Assembly: GCF_004362195.1 (NCBI RefSeq)
Contig: NZ_SNWG01000001.1
Location: 744,001 to 808,000, forward strand
Reading direction: 5' to 3'
DNA: 64,000 nt
DNA from: Microbacterium sp. BK668
GTDB taxonomy: Bacteria > Actinomycetota > Actinomycetes > Actinomycetales > Microbacteriaceae
Part shown: positions 25,097 through 33,394 of the stretch, piece after piece
Layout of the letters: each line of letters starts with the position of its first letter
How positions within the stretch are numbered: position 1 is the stretch's first letter
Program-made: the position numbers and the translations under genes
Notes under the pieces: model-generated
Databases searched by the model: none
The model's input: the letters and a program-made list of their open reading frames with translations, nothing else
Told to the model about the DNA's origin: nothing

Positions 25097-26917
25097 GTGC
25101 CGACGCCTATCGAGGACTACGCCCTGCTCAGCGACTGCCACTCGGCTGCCCTGGTCTCCCGAGAGGGGTCGATCGACTGGCTCTGCCTTCCGCGCTACGA
25201 CTCGCCCTCGATGTTCGGGGCCCTGGTGGGGACGAAGGACCACGGACGGTGGCGGCTGCGTCCCTCCGATCCCGATGCGCGTGCCACCCGCCGGTACGAC
25301 GGGCCCACGTTCGTCCTCGTCACGCGCTGGGAGACGTCGACGGGGGTCGCCGAGGTGATCGACCTCATGCCGCACGCGGGAGGGCGGGCCGACGTCATCC
25401 GTCGCGTGCGCGGTGTCTCGGGAACCGTGCGATTCCATGAGGAGCTGCGCATCCGCTTCGACTACGCGCGGGCGCTGCCGTGGGTCCGCCAGGTCGGAAC
25501 GGCGGAGGCTCCGGCCCTGGTCGCGACGGCCGGGCCGGATGCCATCGTCGTACGCGGCCCGCGGCTGCGCCGCGCCGACCATTCGCACACCGCCTCGTTC
25601 GACGTGGCGGCGGGGGAGACCGTCGACCTGCAGCTCACCTGGTTCCGGTCGCACAAGTCGGTGCCCGAGCCGGCCGACGTCGACGAGGCGATCGACGAGA
25701 CGATCGAGTGGTGGAACGAGTGGGCCGGCCGCATCGACTACGAGGGTCCGCACCGCGACCGGGTCATCCGGTCGCTCCTCGTCCTCCGGGCCCTCACGCA
25801 CGAGGCGACCGGCGGGATCGTCGCCGCGGTGTCGACGTCGCTCCCCGAGGACTTCGGCGGCGTCCGCAACTGGGACTACCGGTACGTGTGGCTGCGGGAT
25901 GCCTCGCTGACGCTCGAAGTGCTGCTCGACCACGGCTTCGTGCACGAGGGACACGAGTGGCGGCGCTGGCTGCTGCGCGCCGTCGCGGGGGACCCCGCCG
26001 ACGTGCAGATCATGTACGGCATCGCGGGCGAGCGCGACCTCGCCGAGCGGATCCTCCCGGAGCTGCCCGGATACGACGGCGCGGCGCCGGTGCGGATCGG
26101 CAACGGCGCGGTGGAGCAGTACCAGGCCGACGTGATGGGGGAGGTCATGGTCGGCCTCGAGGCGGCCCGGATGGCGGGCGCCGAGGAGACGAGGTTCTCG
26201 TGGCCGCTGCAGCGTGCGCTGCTGGCCTTCGTCGAGGCCAACCTCGACCGGCCGGACAACGGCATCTGGGAGGTCCGCGGCGAGCCCCGCTACTTCACGC
26301 AGTCCAGGGTCATGATCTGGGCCGCCTTCGACCGCGGCGTGCGCGCCGTCCGGGAAGGAGGGCTCGACGGCCCCGCCGACCGCTGGGAGCGGCTCCGGAA
26401 CCGAATGAAGGATGAGATCGACAAGCACGGGTACGACGAGAGCGTCGGGCACTTCGTTCAGGCGTACGGATCGACGGAGGTCGACGCGAGCCTTCTCCTC
26501 CTCCCCGAGGTCGGCTACTGCCGGCCGGACGATCCGCGGATGCTGCGGACCGTCGTCGCGATGGAGCGCGACCTCCTGCACGACGGGCTCCTGCACCGCT
26601 ACCGGACGACGACGGGCGTCGACGGCATCCCGGGGCACGAGCATCCCTTCCTCGCGTGCTCGTTCTGGCTGGTCGAGCAGTACGCCACGAGCGGACGACA
26701 GGAGGAGGCTGCGCAGCTGATGGACCGCCTGTGCGCTCTCGCCAACGACGTCGGCCTCCTCTCGGAGGAGTACGACGTCGAGGCGGGCCGTCATGCCGGG
26801 AACACACCCCAGGCCCTGTCGCATCTCGCGCTCGTCCGCGCCGCCGACGCCCTGATGGGCGCCCGCGGCCGCGCCGCCGACCGGCGTCGATACGACGGTC
26901 ACGCCTCCGATCGCTGA
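25097..26917 (+). CDS. GH15 family glycoside hydrolase (glucoamylase/trehalase-like)
   Basis: 606 aa from GTG. An N-terminal beta-sandwich domain (residues about 1-230, opening PIEDYALLSDCHSAALVSREGSIDWLC) precedes an alpha/alpha-barrel. The GH15 active-site motif NWDYRYVWLRD is at 258-268, and the C-terminal part has the conserved GIPGHEHPFLACSFWLVE-like stretch. No signal peptide, so it acts in the cytoplasm. Actinobacterial cytoplasmic GH15 proteins of this size include trehalases (as in mycobacteria) and glucoamylases; trehalose or maltodextrins are likely substrates. Divergent from zwf, with which it shares a 62-bp intergenic region. Confidence 0.9.
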   Translation: MPTPIEDYALLSDCHSAALVSREGSIDWLCLPRYDSPSMFGALVGTKDHGRWRLRPSDPDARATRRYDGPTFVLVTRWETSTGVAEVIDLMPHAGGRADVIRRVRGVSGTVRFHEELRIRFDYARALPWVRQVGTAEAPALVATAGPDAIVVRGPRLRRADHSHTASFDVAAGETVDLQLTWFRSHKSVPEPADVDEAIDETIEWWNEWAGRIDYEGPHRDRVIRSLLVLRALTHEATGGIVAAVSTSLPEDFGGVRNWDYRYVWLRDASLTLEVLLDHGFVHEGHEWRRWLLRAVAGDPADVQIMYGIAGERDLAERILPELPGYDGAAPVRIGNGAVEQYQADVMGEVMVGLEAARMAGAEETRFSWPLQRALLAFVEANLDRPDNGIWEVRGEPRYFTQSRVMIWAAFDRGVRAVREGGLDGPADRWERLRNRMKDEIDKHGYDESVGHFVQAYGSTEVDASLLLLPEVGYCRPDDPRMLRTVVAMERDLLHDGLLHRYRTTTGVDGIPGHEHPFLACSFWLVEQYATSGRQEEAAQLMDRLCALANDVGLLSEEYDVEAGRHAGNTPQALSHLALVRAADALMGARGRAADRRRYDGHASDR

Positions 26918-26946
26918 GCCGGGCACCTCGTGATCGAGCGACCGCT

Positions 26947-26998
26947 GCACTTTCCTGCGAGCGCTACGCAGATTCGTGGCCCGCTCGCAGGAAAGTGC
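26947..26998. terminator. Perfect 17-bp inverted repeat between convergent genes
   Basis: GCACTTTCCTGCGAGCG (26947-26963) with its exact reverse complement at 26982-26998, loop 18 nt. It ends 5 bp from the stop of the permease gene, so it can serve both directions. Confidence 0.75.
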
Positions 26999-27003
26999 TG
27001 CGC

Positions 27004-28119
27004 TCAGCGGCCGGAGGCGCTCAGCGCCTCCCGCAGCGAGACCCGTCCGCCCATGCGGAGGAGCGAGTTCTCGTAGATCCGCGCGCCGAGGAGGATCGCG
27101 CCGACGCACGTCGCGATGAGGATCGCGAGCGAGAGGAGCGGCTCCCACCACTGCGCCTCGCCGAGGAAGAGGCGCATGGGCATGCCGACGGGCGCCGAGA
27201 ACGGCACATACGACATGATCGCGAGCACCACCGGGTTGTCGTTGAAGAAGATCACGAGGAAGTACGGAGCCATGACGAGCATCGTCAGAGGCGTCGTGGT
27301 CGAGCCGATGTCCTCCTGACGCGAGACCATCGACGCCGCCGCCGCGAAGAGCGACGCGAGCAGGATGAAGCCGAAGAGGAAGAACACGGCGAACCACGCG
27401 ATGGGACCGCCGAGCCCCTGCAGAAGCGCGGTCTGGCCCGTGATGGTGAGGCCGACGACCGCGATCGCGGCGAGCACGAGGATCTGCGCCATCGCGAGGA
27501 CGGTGTTGCCGATGACCTTGCCGGCCAGCAGCACCCGCACCGGGATTGCGGAGATGAGGAGCTCCACCACCCGCGTCTGTTTCTCCTCGACGACGCTCTG
27601 CGCGATCGTGCCGCCGAACAGCGACGCGGCGAGCAGGAACACCACGCCGAACCCGACCGCGACGAGGTAGCCGAGCGCCGGGTTGCCTTCCTCGGGCTCG
27701 AGCAGCACGACCGGGGGCACCTGCGCGAGCTGCAGGAGCAGCTGCGTCGGGGCGCTGGAGTCGGCCACGACCGCGAAGCCGAGGGGCGACGAGGCGTCCG
27801 CCACGACGGCGGCCTCGACGTCGCCGCTCTCGACGGCGGCTTCGGCGGCGGTGCGATCGGCCACCGCCGTCACCTCCAGGCCCGGCACGTCGGCGACGTA
27901 CTGCTCGGCGTCCGGGGTCACGGCGATCGGCGTGCCGGCGTTGTTCGCAGCGGCGAATCCGCCCCAGATCACGAGAGCGAGAGCCGCGAGGAGGAGGATC
28001 GCCGTCGAGATGACGAACGCCTTGCTGCGCAGCTTCGAACCGATCTCGCGCTCGGCGACGAGCCAGATGCCCTGCGCCGCGGTGAGTCCGGCGGACGGGC
28101 GCGTCGGGGGAGTGCTCAT
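27004..28119 (-). CDS. ABC-2 type export permease (NatB-like)
   Basis: 371 aa. One N-terminal helix (FVISTAILLLAALALVIWGGF), an extracytoplasmic domain of about 130 residues (TPIAVTPDAEQYV ... LLLQLAQVPP), then five or six helices with the ABC-2 motif SVVEEKQTRVVELLIS. It is the membrane half of an exporter. The ATG overlaps the ATPase stop (ATGA). NatAB-type systems export Na+ or drugs; the substrate is not known here. Confidence 0.88.
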   Translation of the reverse strand: MSTPPTRPSAGLTAAQGIWLVAEREIGSKLRSKAFVISTAILLLAALALVIWGGFAAANNAGTPIAVTPDAEQYVADVPGLEVTAVADRTAAEAAVESGDVEAAVVADASSPLGFAVVADSSAPTQLLLQLAQVPPVVLLEPEEGNPALGYLVAVGFGVVFLLAASLFGGTIAQSVVEEKQTRVVELLISAIPVRVLLAGKVIGNTVLAMAQILVLAAIAVVGLTITGQTALLQGLGGPIAWFAVFFLFGFILLASLFAAAASMVSRQEDIGSTTTPLTMLVMAPYFLVIFFNDNPVVLAIMSYVPFSAPVGMPMRLFLGEAQWWEPLLSLAILIATCVGAILLGARIYENSLLRMGGRVSLREALSASGR

Positions 28120-29000
28120 CGGATGACCTCCTTGAAGATCTGGGCGAGAGACGGATGCTGCGGCGCGAAGCTCGCGACATCCCCCTCCGCGACGGCGCGG
28201 CGCAGGACGCGCTGCGCCGTCTCGTCGCTGTCGGCGTCGAAGACGGCGTAGCCGCCGTCGAAGTCGAGCACCCGGATACCGGGCTCGGATCGCAGCCATC
28301 CCGCGTCGCCGGCCGACACGAGCTCGAAGCGGCGCGTGGAGTGCTGCGCGCGCAGCGCGTCGCGAGCACCCGCCGCGCGGATGGTTCCGCCGGCGATGAT
28401 CACGAGGTCGTCGCACAGGCGCTCGACGACGTCGAGCTGATGCGAGGAGAAGAGCACGCGCGCGCCCGCCGCCGCGCGCTCCTGAAGGACCCCCGCGACG
28501 ACGTCGACGGCGAGCGGGTCGAGCCCCGAGAACGGCTCGTCGAGGATCAGGACCTCGGGGTCGTGCACGAGCGCCGCCGCGATCTGGGCGCGCTGCTGGT
28601 TGCCGAGCGACAGCGTCTCGACGTTGTCGTCCAGCCGCTCGCCCAGTCCCAGCTGCTCGAGCAGCGCGCGGGCACGGGCCGCGGCATCCGTCCTGGGGAA
28701 TCCGTGCAGGCGCGCGAGGTAGGTGATGTGCTCGTGGACCTTCATCTTCGGATAGAGCCCGCGCTCCTCCGGCATGTAGCCGAAGCGTCGGCGGTCGTTC
28801 GCGCCGACCTCCTCGCCGTCGAGCGTCACCGAGCCGGCGTCCTTCGCCAGCACACCGAGGACGATCCGCATGGTCGTGGTCTTGCCGGCGCCGTTGCCTC
28901 CGACGAAGCCCGTGAGCCGCCCCGGATGGACGGCGAACGACACGTCGTGGAGCACGCGCCTGCCTCCGTAGCTCTTCGTGATCCCGGTCAGCTGCAGCAT
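28116..29000 (-). CDS. ABC transporter ATP-binding protein
   Basis: 294 aa. Walker A GGNGAGKTT, the signature LSLGNQQRAQIAAAL (a variant, with LSLGNQQR rather than LSGGQ) and Walker B VLILDEPFSGLDP with H-loop SSHQ. A C-terminal extension of about 80 residues (RRFELVSAGDAGW onwards) is typical of ABC-2 exporter ATPases. It energises the permease encoded next. The ATG has a GAGGAGG site. It is the first gene of the pair and faces the FMN reductase across 240 bp. Confidence 0.92.
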   Translation of the reverse strand: MLQLTGITKSYGGRRVLHDVSFAVHPGRLTGFVGGNGAGKTTTMRIVLGVLAKDAGSVTLDGEEVGANDRRRFGYMPEERGLYPKMKVHEHITYLARLHGFPRTDAAARARALLEQLGLGERLDDNVETLSLGNQQRAQIAAALVHDPEVLILDEPFSGLDPLAVDVVAGVLQERAAAGARVLFSSHQLDVVERLCDDLVIIAGGTIRAAGARDALRAQHSTRRFELVSAGDAGWLRSEPGIRVLDFDGGYAVFDADSDETAQRVLRRAVAEGDVASFAPQHPSLAQIFKEVIR

Positions 29001-29184
29001 CCGCTCCTCCTCGTCGCCGGGGCGGTGCGCCGCCCTCGAATGTCACGGTACGCAGTCCGCACCGCGGGGACCTCCCCCGGCAGGAGGAGATCGCCGGCCC
29101 GTCCCGCGGCGGAGCGCCCGTCATCGGACGTAACAATCCATGCATGGGAATAGAACTGCGCGGGCGGCGCTTGCAGGCGTCAGG

Positions 29185-29215
29185 AACGTCCATGGTGGTC
29201 TCCGCCGTGGACGTT
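29185..29215 (+). promoter_or_regulatory. Leader hairpin before the FMN reductase gene
   Basis: AACGTCCATGG (29185-29195) pairs with CCGTGGACGTT (29205-29215) with one T-G wobble, 9-nt loop. It ends 17 bp before the GGAGGA ribosome site, so it could act on message stability or initiation. Confidence 0.5.
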
Positions 29216-29241
29216 CGCCGTTCTCTAGAGGAGGAATACAC

Positions 29242-29811
29242 ATGACCGAGCGGACCATCGGCTACATCGTCGGCAGCATCTCGTCGACCTCGATCAACCG
29301 ACGCCTCGCGAAGGCGCTCGAGCGTCTCGCCCCCGAGGGGACGACCCTCGTCGAGATCCCCATCGCCGACCTGCCCTTCTACTCGCCCGACTTCGACGCC
29401 GACTTCCCCCCGGTAGCGCGCGACTTCAAGCAGGCGATCGACGACGTCGACGGCGTGATCATCGTCACGCCCGAGTACAGCCGATCGGTCCCGGGTGTGC
29501 TCAAGAACGCCCTCGACTGGGCCGCCCGCCCGTGGGGTCAGGGCTCGTTCAACGGCAAGCCCACGGCCGTCATCGGCACATCGGGCGGACCCATCGCAAC
29601 GGCCGCGGCGCAGCAGCACCTCAAGGCGATCCTCAGCCACTTCAACGCCCCGACGCTCGGACAGCCGGAGGGCTATGTGCAGACGACGCCCGGTCTGTTC
29701 ACCGAGACCGGCGAGGTCACGAACGACCAGACGGCCGAGTTCCTCGTCGGCTACCTGGAGGCGTTCGGCGCCCTCGTCGACCGCTACACGCGGGTCGCCG
29801 TCGCGGCCTGA
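29242..29811 (+). CDS. NAD(P)H-dependent FMN reductase
   Basis: 189 aa flavodoxin-like fold. The FMN phosphate loop is GSISSTSINRRLAKAL, and the flavin-binding VTPEYSRSVPGVLKNALDW is the family signature (PEYN usually, PEYS here). Members reduce FMN, quinones, chromate or azo dyes. It has an unusually strong ribosome site (GAGGAGG, 8 nt) and a stable leader hairpin, suggesting high or regulated expression. A strong terminator hairpin follows. Confidence 0.9.
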   Translation: MTERTIGYIVGSISSTSINRRLAKALERLAPEGTTLVEIPIADLPFYSPDFDADFPPVARDFKQAIDDVDGVIIVTPEYSRSVPGVLKNALDWAARPWGQGSFNGKPTAVIGTSGGPIATAAAQQHLKAILSHFNAPTLGQPEGYVQTTPGLFTETGEVTNDQTAEFLVGYLEAFGALVDRYTRVAVAA

Positions 29812-29822
29812 CCTTCGCGGTG

Positions 29823-29870
29823 ACGGATGCCGCGGACCGGCGCTCCTCGCGCGCCGGCCGCGGCATCCGT
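29823..29870 (+). terminator. 20-bp hairpin after the FMN reductase gene
   Basis: ACGGATGCCGCGG plus CCGGCGC pair with GCGCCGG plus CCGCGGCATCCGT, with a single bulged A. It carries GGATGCC and GGCATCC in its arms. Confidence 0.75.
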
Positions 29871-29895
29871 CCCTCCCGGTTCGTCACGCATGCCT

Positions 29896-29929
29896 CCGGT
29901 CGTTGAGCGAGCGAAGCGAGACGAGACGC
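29896..29929. repeat. REP-like element
   Basis: CCGGTCGTTGAGCGAGCGAA followed by GCGAGACGAGACGC, one base different from the copy at 13032-13065. It lies between the FMN reductase and response regulator genes. Confidence 0.8.
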
Positions 29930-29984
29930 GGCGGACCTTCGCGGAGGCGCGGCGTCGGTTGCGGCCTCCGTCCCTCCCGGTTCG

Positions 29985-30743
29985 TCACGCGAGCCCGTGG
30001 CGGTGCGCGTACACAACGGCCGCCACCCGGTCCCTCGCCCCGAGCTTCTGCAGCACATTCGAGACGTGCGTCTTCACCGTCGCCTCGCCGATGTGGAGGC
30101 GTGCCGCGATCTCCGCGTTGCTGAGCGCCTGCGCCACGAGCCGCAGCACCTCGCCCTCGCGCTCGGTCAGGTCGACGGGAATGCGCTCCGGGTCTCCGGC
30201 CCGCGCGGGAGCGGCGCCCGGCACCGCCGAGCCGGCCGAGCCCGTCGTTGCGCAGCCTGCCGATCCCGCCGAGGCCGGTGCCGCCTCGGCGGGAATCGTC
30301 GCGGCGAACCGCGCGATGACGCGCCGAGTGACCTCGGGGGCGAGGAGGGCATCGCCCGCTGCCGCCACCCGAACGGCGTTGACGAGCTCCTCCGGTCCCG
30401 CGTTCTTGAGCAGGAATCCGGTCGCGCCCGCTCCGAGGGCCTCGAAGAGGTAGTCGTCGCGGTCGAACGTCGTCACGACCACGACGGCGGCGTCGACGGA
30501 CGTGTCGGCCACGATGCGGCGCGTCGCCTCGAGTCCGTCCATATCGGGCATCTGCACGTCCATCGTCACGACGTCCGGCCGCAGAGCGGATGCTGCGGCG
30601 ACCGCCTCCCTGCCGTTCGCGGCCTCGCCGACGACGACGATGTCGCCTGCCGCCTCGAGGATCATCCGGAACCCGGCTCGCATGACGGCGTGGTCGTCGA
30701 CCAGCAGGACGCGGGTGCGGTCCTCGCCGTCGGCGGCGCTCAC
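29985..30743 (-). CDS. NarL/LuxR-family response regulator
   Basis: 252 aa from a GTG overlapping the kinase stop. Receiver domain: acidic pair VDDH (16-19), phosphorylated Asp D62 in MDVQMPDMDG, then VVTTFDRDDYLFEALGAGATGFLLKN. The C-terminal LuxR helix-turn-helix is LTEREGEVLRLVAQALSNAEIAARLHIGEATVKTHVSNVLQKLG. The linker between them (about 145-185) is unusually long and rich in Ala, Gly, Ser and Pro. It responds to the kinase encoded just upstream; targets are unknown. Confidence 0.92.
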   Translation of the reverse strand: MSAADGEDRTRVLLVDDHAVMRAGFRMILEAAGDIVVVGEAANGREAVAAASALRPDVVTMDVQMPDMDGLEATRRIVADTSVDAAVVVVTTFDRDDYLFEALGAGATGFLLKNAGPEELVNAVRVAAAGDALLAPEVTRRVIARFAATIPAEAAPASAGSAGCATTGSAGSAVPGAAPARAGDPERIPVDLTEREGEVLRLVAQALSNAEIAARLHIGEATVKTHVSNVLQKLGARDRVAAVVYAHRHGLA

Positions 30744-32008
30744 GGCTCCACCCGCTCGGCGACCGGTACGCGCAGCCGCACGAGGAAGCCGCCTCGTGCG
30801 CGGGGGCCGATCTCGATGGCGCCCCCCGACGCGATCGCGCGTTCCCTCATCCCGACGATCCCGAGGCCCGGGCGGTGCAGCGCCGAGGCTCGTCCGGTGT
30901 CGGTCACCTCCAGCTCGATCGCGTCGCCGCCGTAGCGCAGGCGCATGTCGGCCGTGGCATCCGTCCCCGCATGGCGGCGCGCGTTCGTCAGCGCCTCCTG
31001 CGCGATGCGGTAGACGTTCACCTGCACGAGGTCGGGGAGCGGCTGCGGCTCGCCGACGATCGTGAGGGTCGTGGGGAGCCCGTTGGCGTTGGCGTGGGCG
31101 ACGAGCTCTTCGAGGCCGCCGAGGCTCAGGATCGAGCCGCTGGGCGTCTCGGCAGTCGACGTGCGCAGCGTCTCCAGCAGCTGCCGCAGCTCGGCCAGAG
31201 CAGTGCGGGAGGATGCCTCGACGCCGAGGAGCGCCGCGCGCGCCGCGTCCGGGTCGCGGTCCATGACGGCGCGCGCGGCGCCCGCCTGCACCCCCATCGC
31301 CGAGACGTGGTGGGCGACGACGTCGTGCAGCTCGCGGGCGATCCGCACGCGATCGAGTGCGACGGCCTGCGCGGCCGTCACCTCGCGCTCGCGCTCGAGC
31401 TCGCGGGTGCGCTCCTCGAGCGTCGCGCGCTCGAGGGCCGAGGCGTAGGCGCGGTCGCCCATGTAGTACGCGCCGCCGAAGAAGGCGGCGTTGATGAGGA
31501 ACTGGATGAGCATGAACGCCACGAAGGGGGAGAAGAGGCCTTCGCGCGACAGGCCCTCCTCGGTGTCTGCCGTCGCAGACCGGAAGGTCGTCACGAGGAG
31601 CCAGACGAACATCCCGACGATGATGCCGATCCGCACGTACATCGCTCGGCGGCGGTCGTCCACCCATGCGCCGATGGTGTACATGCCGATGAAGACGGCG
31701 ATGTTGCCGACGTAGATCTCGGGGATGCGCAGTGTCACCCCGACGAAGAACACGACGGCCACCGTCACGCCGACGAGCTCGGGGAACCGCCGCCGGAGCG
31801 CGAGGGGTGCCGTGAGGGCGACCGAGTAGACCAGCGCCCAGCCGAGGCCCTGCGCCGTATCGGTGCCGTACACGCCCGCGACGCTTCCCAGGGCGGCGCT
31901 GAGGATCGCGCACAGGAGCAGCCCGGCGGCGAGCCAGAGGTCGTTGCGGCGATCGCGGGCGGTCGGCGCCGGGCGCCGGCGGGGTTCCGCGGACGGGGGA
32001 GCGGACAT
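30740..32008 (-). CDS. Histidine kinase (HisKA_3 type)
   Basis: 422 aa. Five or six membrane helices in the first 185 residues, little extracytoplasmic sequence, so the signal is likely in or at the membrane. Dimerisation and phosphoacceptor: RVRIARELHDVVAHHVSAMGVQ with H228. The ATP-binding domain has QEALTNARRHAG (N box) and GLGIVGMRERA (G box). DesK/LiaS-like architecture; such kinases often watch cell-envelope stress. TAGCGT stands 6 nt before the ATG. Confidence 0.9.
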   Translation of the reverse strand: MSAPPSAEPRRRPAPTARDRRNDLWLAAGLLLCAILSAALGSVAGVYGTDTAQGLGWALVYSVALTAPLALRRRFPELVGVTVAVVFFVGVTLRIPEIYVGNIAVFIGMYTIGAWVDDRRRAMYVRIGIIVGMFVWLLVTTFRSATADTEEGLSREGLFSPFVAFMLIQFLINAAFFGGAYYMGDRAYASALERATLEERTRELEREREVTAAQAVALDRVRIARELHDVVAHHVSAMGVQAGAARAVMDRDPDAARAALLGVEASSRTALAELRQLLETLRTSTAETPSGSILSLGGLEELVAHANANGLPTTLTIVGEPQPLPDLVQVNVYRIAQEALTNARRHAGTDATADMRLRYGGDAIELEVTDTGRASALHRPGLGIVGMRERAIASGGAIEIGPRARGGFLVRLRVPVAERVEP

Positions 32009-32014
32009 CCCTCC

Positions 32015-32020
32015 ACGCTA
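32015..32020 (-). promoter_or_regulatory. -10 hexamer TAGCGT of the two-component operon
   Basis: Minus strand, 6 nt before the ATG at 32008. Confidence 0.5.
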
Positions 32021-32048
32021 CGGCGGAGGCTGGGCCCCGGCATCCCCC

Positions 32049-32096
32049 GCGAGACGGAGCGAGAGGAGGGCGGTCCCCGAGCGAGCGGAGCGAGAG
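32049..32096. repeat. Degenerate REP-like direct repeat
   Basis: GCGAGACGGAGCGAGAGGAGG and GCGAGCGGAGCGAGAGGAGG-like units in tandem, with part of the GAGCGAGCGAAGCGAGA core of the REP-like family. Confidence 0.5.
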
Positions 32097-32111
32097 GAGG
32101 GGCACTTGTTA

Positions 32112-32138
32112 TTGACAAGCATGCTTGCTTCTTGCAAC
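32112..32138. promoter_or_regulatory. Palindromic operator before the VOC/HxlR pair
   Basis: CAAGCATGCTTG (32116-32127) is a perfect 12-bp palindrome overlapping a TTGACA -35 (32112-32117); TTGC half sites repeat on its right side. A likely site for the HxlR-type protein encoded at 32641. Confidence 0.55.
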
Positions 32139-32197
32139 CATGAGACAGCCCACCGACCGGCGGGCGGCAAGGAAGCCGACCGGCTAGGAGCCCCGAA

Positions 32198-32638
32198 ATG
32201 ACCACGAACATCTTCGTCAACATCCCGACGTCGGACCTCGAGCGTGCCAAGGCCTACTACACGGCCCTGGGGTGCGACATCAACCCGTTCTTCACCGATG
32301 ACAACGCCGCGTGCATCGTGTGGAGCGACGACATCTACTTCATGGTCCTCACGCGGGAGTACTTCTCCACCTTCACCGACAAGGAGTTCGCCGACCCCCG
32401 CACCCACGCGCAGGTGCTGCTCTCGATCAGCCGCGAATCACGGGATGCCGTCGACCGCACCATCGAGGCGGGCGTCGCCGCCGGCGGCACGGCGCCCGGC
32501 GACCCGCAGGACTACGGCTTCATGTACGCGCGCGACCTCATCGACCCCGACGGCAACGGGGTGCAGTTCATGTGGATGGCTCCCGAGGCGGCGGCGAACG
32601 GGCCCGAGGCCTACCTGGCGGAGCAGGCCCGAGCGTAG
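32198..32638 (+). CDS. VOC family protein
   Basis: 146 aa. FVNIPTSDLERAKAYYTALGC starts the first module; the C-terminal half has YGFMYARDLIDPDGNGVQFMWM. Such lactoylglutathione-lyase-like proteins are frequently co-encoded with regulators of stress or drug response. The ATG follows TAGGAG with 7-nt spacing. The HxlR regulator gene starts 2 nt after its stop, so the pair is one operon with a shared palindromic operator. Confidence 0.86.
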   Translation: MTTNIFVNIPTSDLERAKAYYTALGCDINPFFTDDNAACIVWSDDIYFMVLTREYFSTFTDKEFADPRTHAQVLLSISRESRDAVDRTIEAGVAAGGTAPGDPQDYGFMYARDLIDPDGNGVQFMWMAPEAAANGPEAYLAEQARA

Positions 32639-32640
32639 TC

Positions 32641-33348
32641 ATGGCCTCCCGCAGCTACGGGCAGTACTGCGGAGTGACGTCGGCCGTCGAGCTGATCGGC
32701 GAGCGGTGGGCACTGCTCATCGTGCGCGATCTGCTCGTCGGCCCGCGCCGTTACACCGACCTGAAGCAGGGGCTGCCGAAGATCCCGACGAACATCCTCT
32801 CCACGCGCCTGAAGGAGCTGCAGGAGAGCGGGGTCGTCCGTCGGGTGCCGCTCCTGCACTGCGGACTCGTGTACGAGCTCACCGACTACGGGCGGATGCT
32901 CGAGCCGATCGTCCTCGCGCTCGGTCGGTGGGGCTTCCAGGCGATGGGCGAGCCGGGCCCCGACGACGTCGTGACGGCCGACTCCCTGACGATGGCGCTC
33001 CGGACGTCCTTTCGGGCGGATGCCGCGGCATCCCTCCCTCCCGCCGTCTACGAGCTGCACGTCGGCGACATCGTCCTGCGCGTCCAGGTGGACGGCGACG
33101 ACCTCTTCATCACGCAGGTGGCGCCGGCCGGGCGTCCGATCGATCCTCGGGCTCCGAGGCCGCCGGGCGGCGCGCCGGAGCTGGTCTTCGCGGCCGGCCC
33201 GGGCATCCGTCGCCTGATCTCGGGCGAGCTGACGCCGGGGGAGGCGATCGACCGGGACGTGCTCGCCGTCGTCGCGGGCGACGCCACGCTGCTCGACCGC
33301 TTCGCCGCGACCTTCCGCATCGACGCGGCGGGCGTGGCGGCGGCTTGA
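32641..33348 (+). CDS. HxlR-family transcriptional regulator
   Basis: 235 aa. The N-terminal winged helix has the HxlR signature SYGQYCGVTSAVELIGERWALLIVRDLLVGPRRYTDLKQGLPKIPTNILSTRL, beginning with the conserved Cys (C10) that in some members senses electrophiles or disulfide stress. The C-terminal 120 residues form an extra SCP2-like or sterol-carrier-like domain of unclear ligand, so it is longer than the usual 110-130 aa HxlR proteins. It probably represses its own operon. Confidence 0.87.
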   Translation: MASRSYGQYCGVTSAVELIGERWALLIVRDLLVGPRRYTDLKQGLPKIPTNILSTRLKELQESGVVRRVPLLHCGLVYELTDYGRMLEPIVLALGRWGFQAMGEPGPDDVVTADSLTMALRTSFRADAAASLPPAVYELHVGDIVLRVQVDGDDLFITQVAPAGRPIDPRAPRPPGGAPELVFAAGPGIRRLISGELTPGEAIDRDVLAVVAGDATLLDRFAATFRIDAAGVAAA

Positions 33349-33394
33349 GCCGGGGGGCCTGGTGAGGGCCGGTGCGCGAATTCAGGATGTCGGC

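Noticed and set aside
25031..28369. Very long minus-strand open frame (over 1,100 codons) opposite the GH15 gene and through the exporter genes
   Set aside because: It runs antisense to GH15 and through the permease in another frame. The protein is Arg/Pro/Val-rich without domains, a usual shadow in GC-rich DNA.
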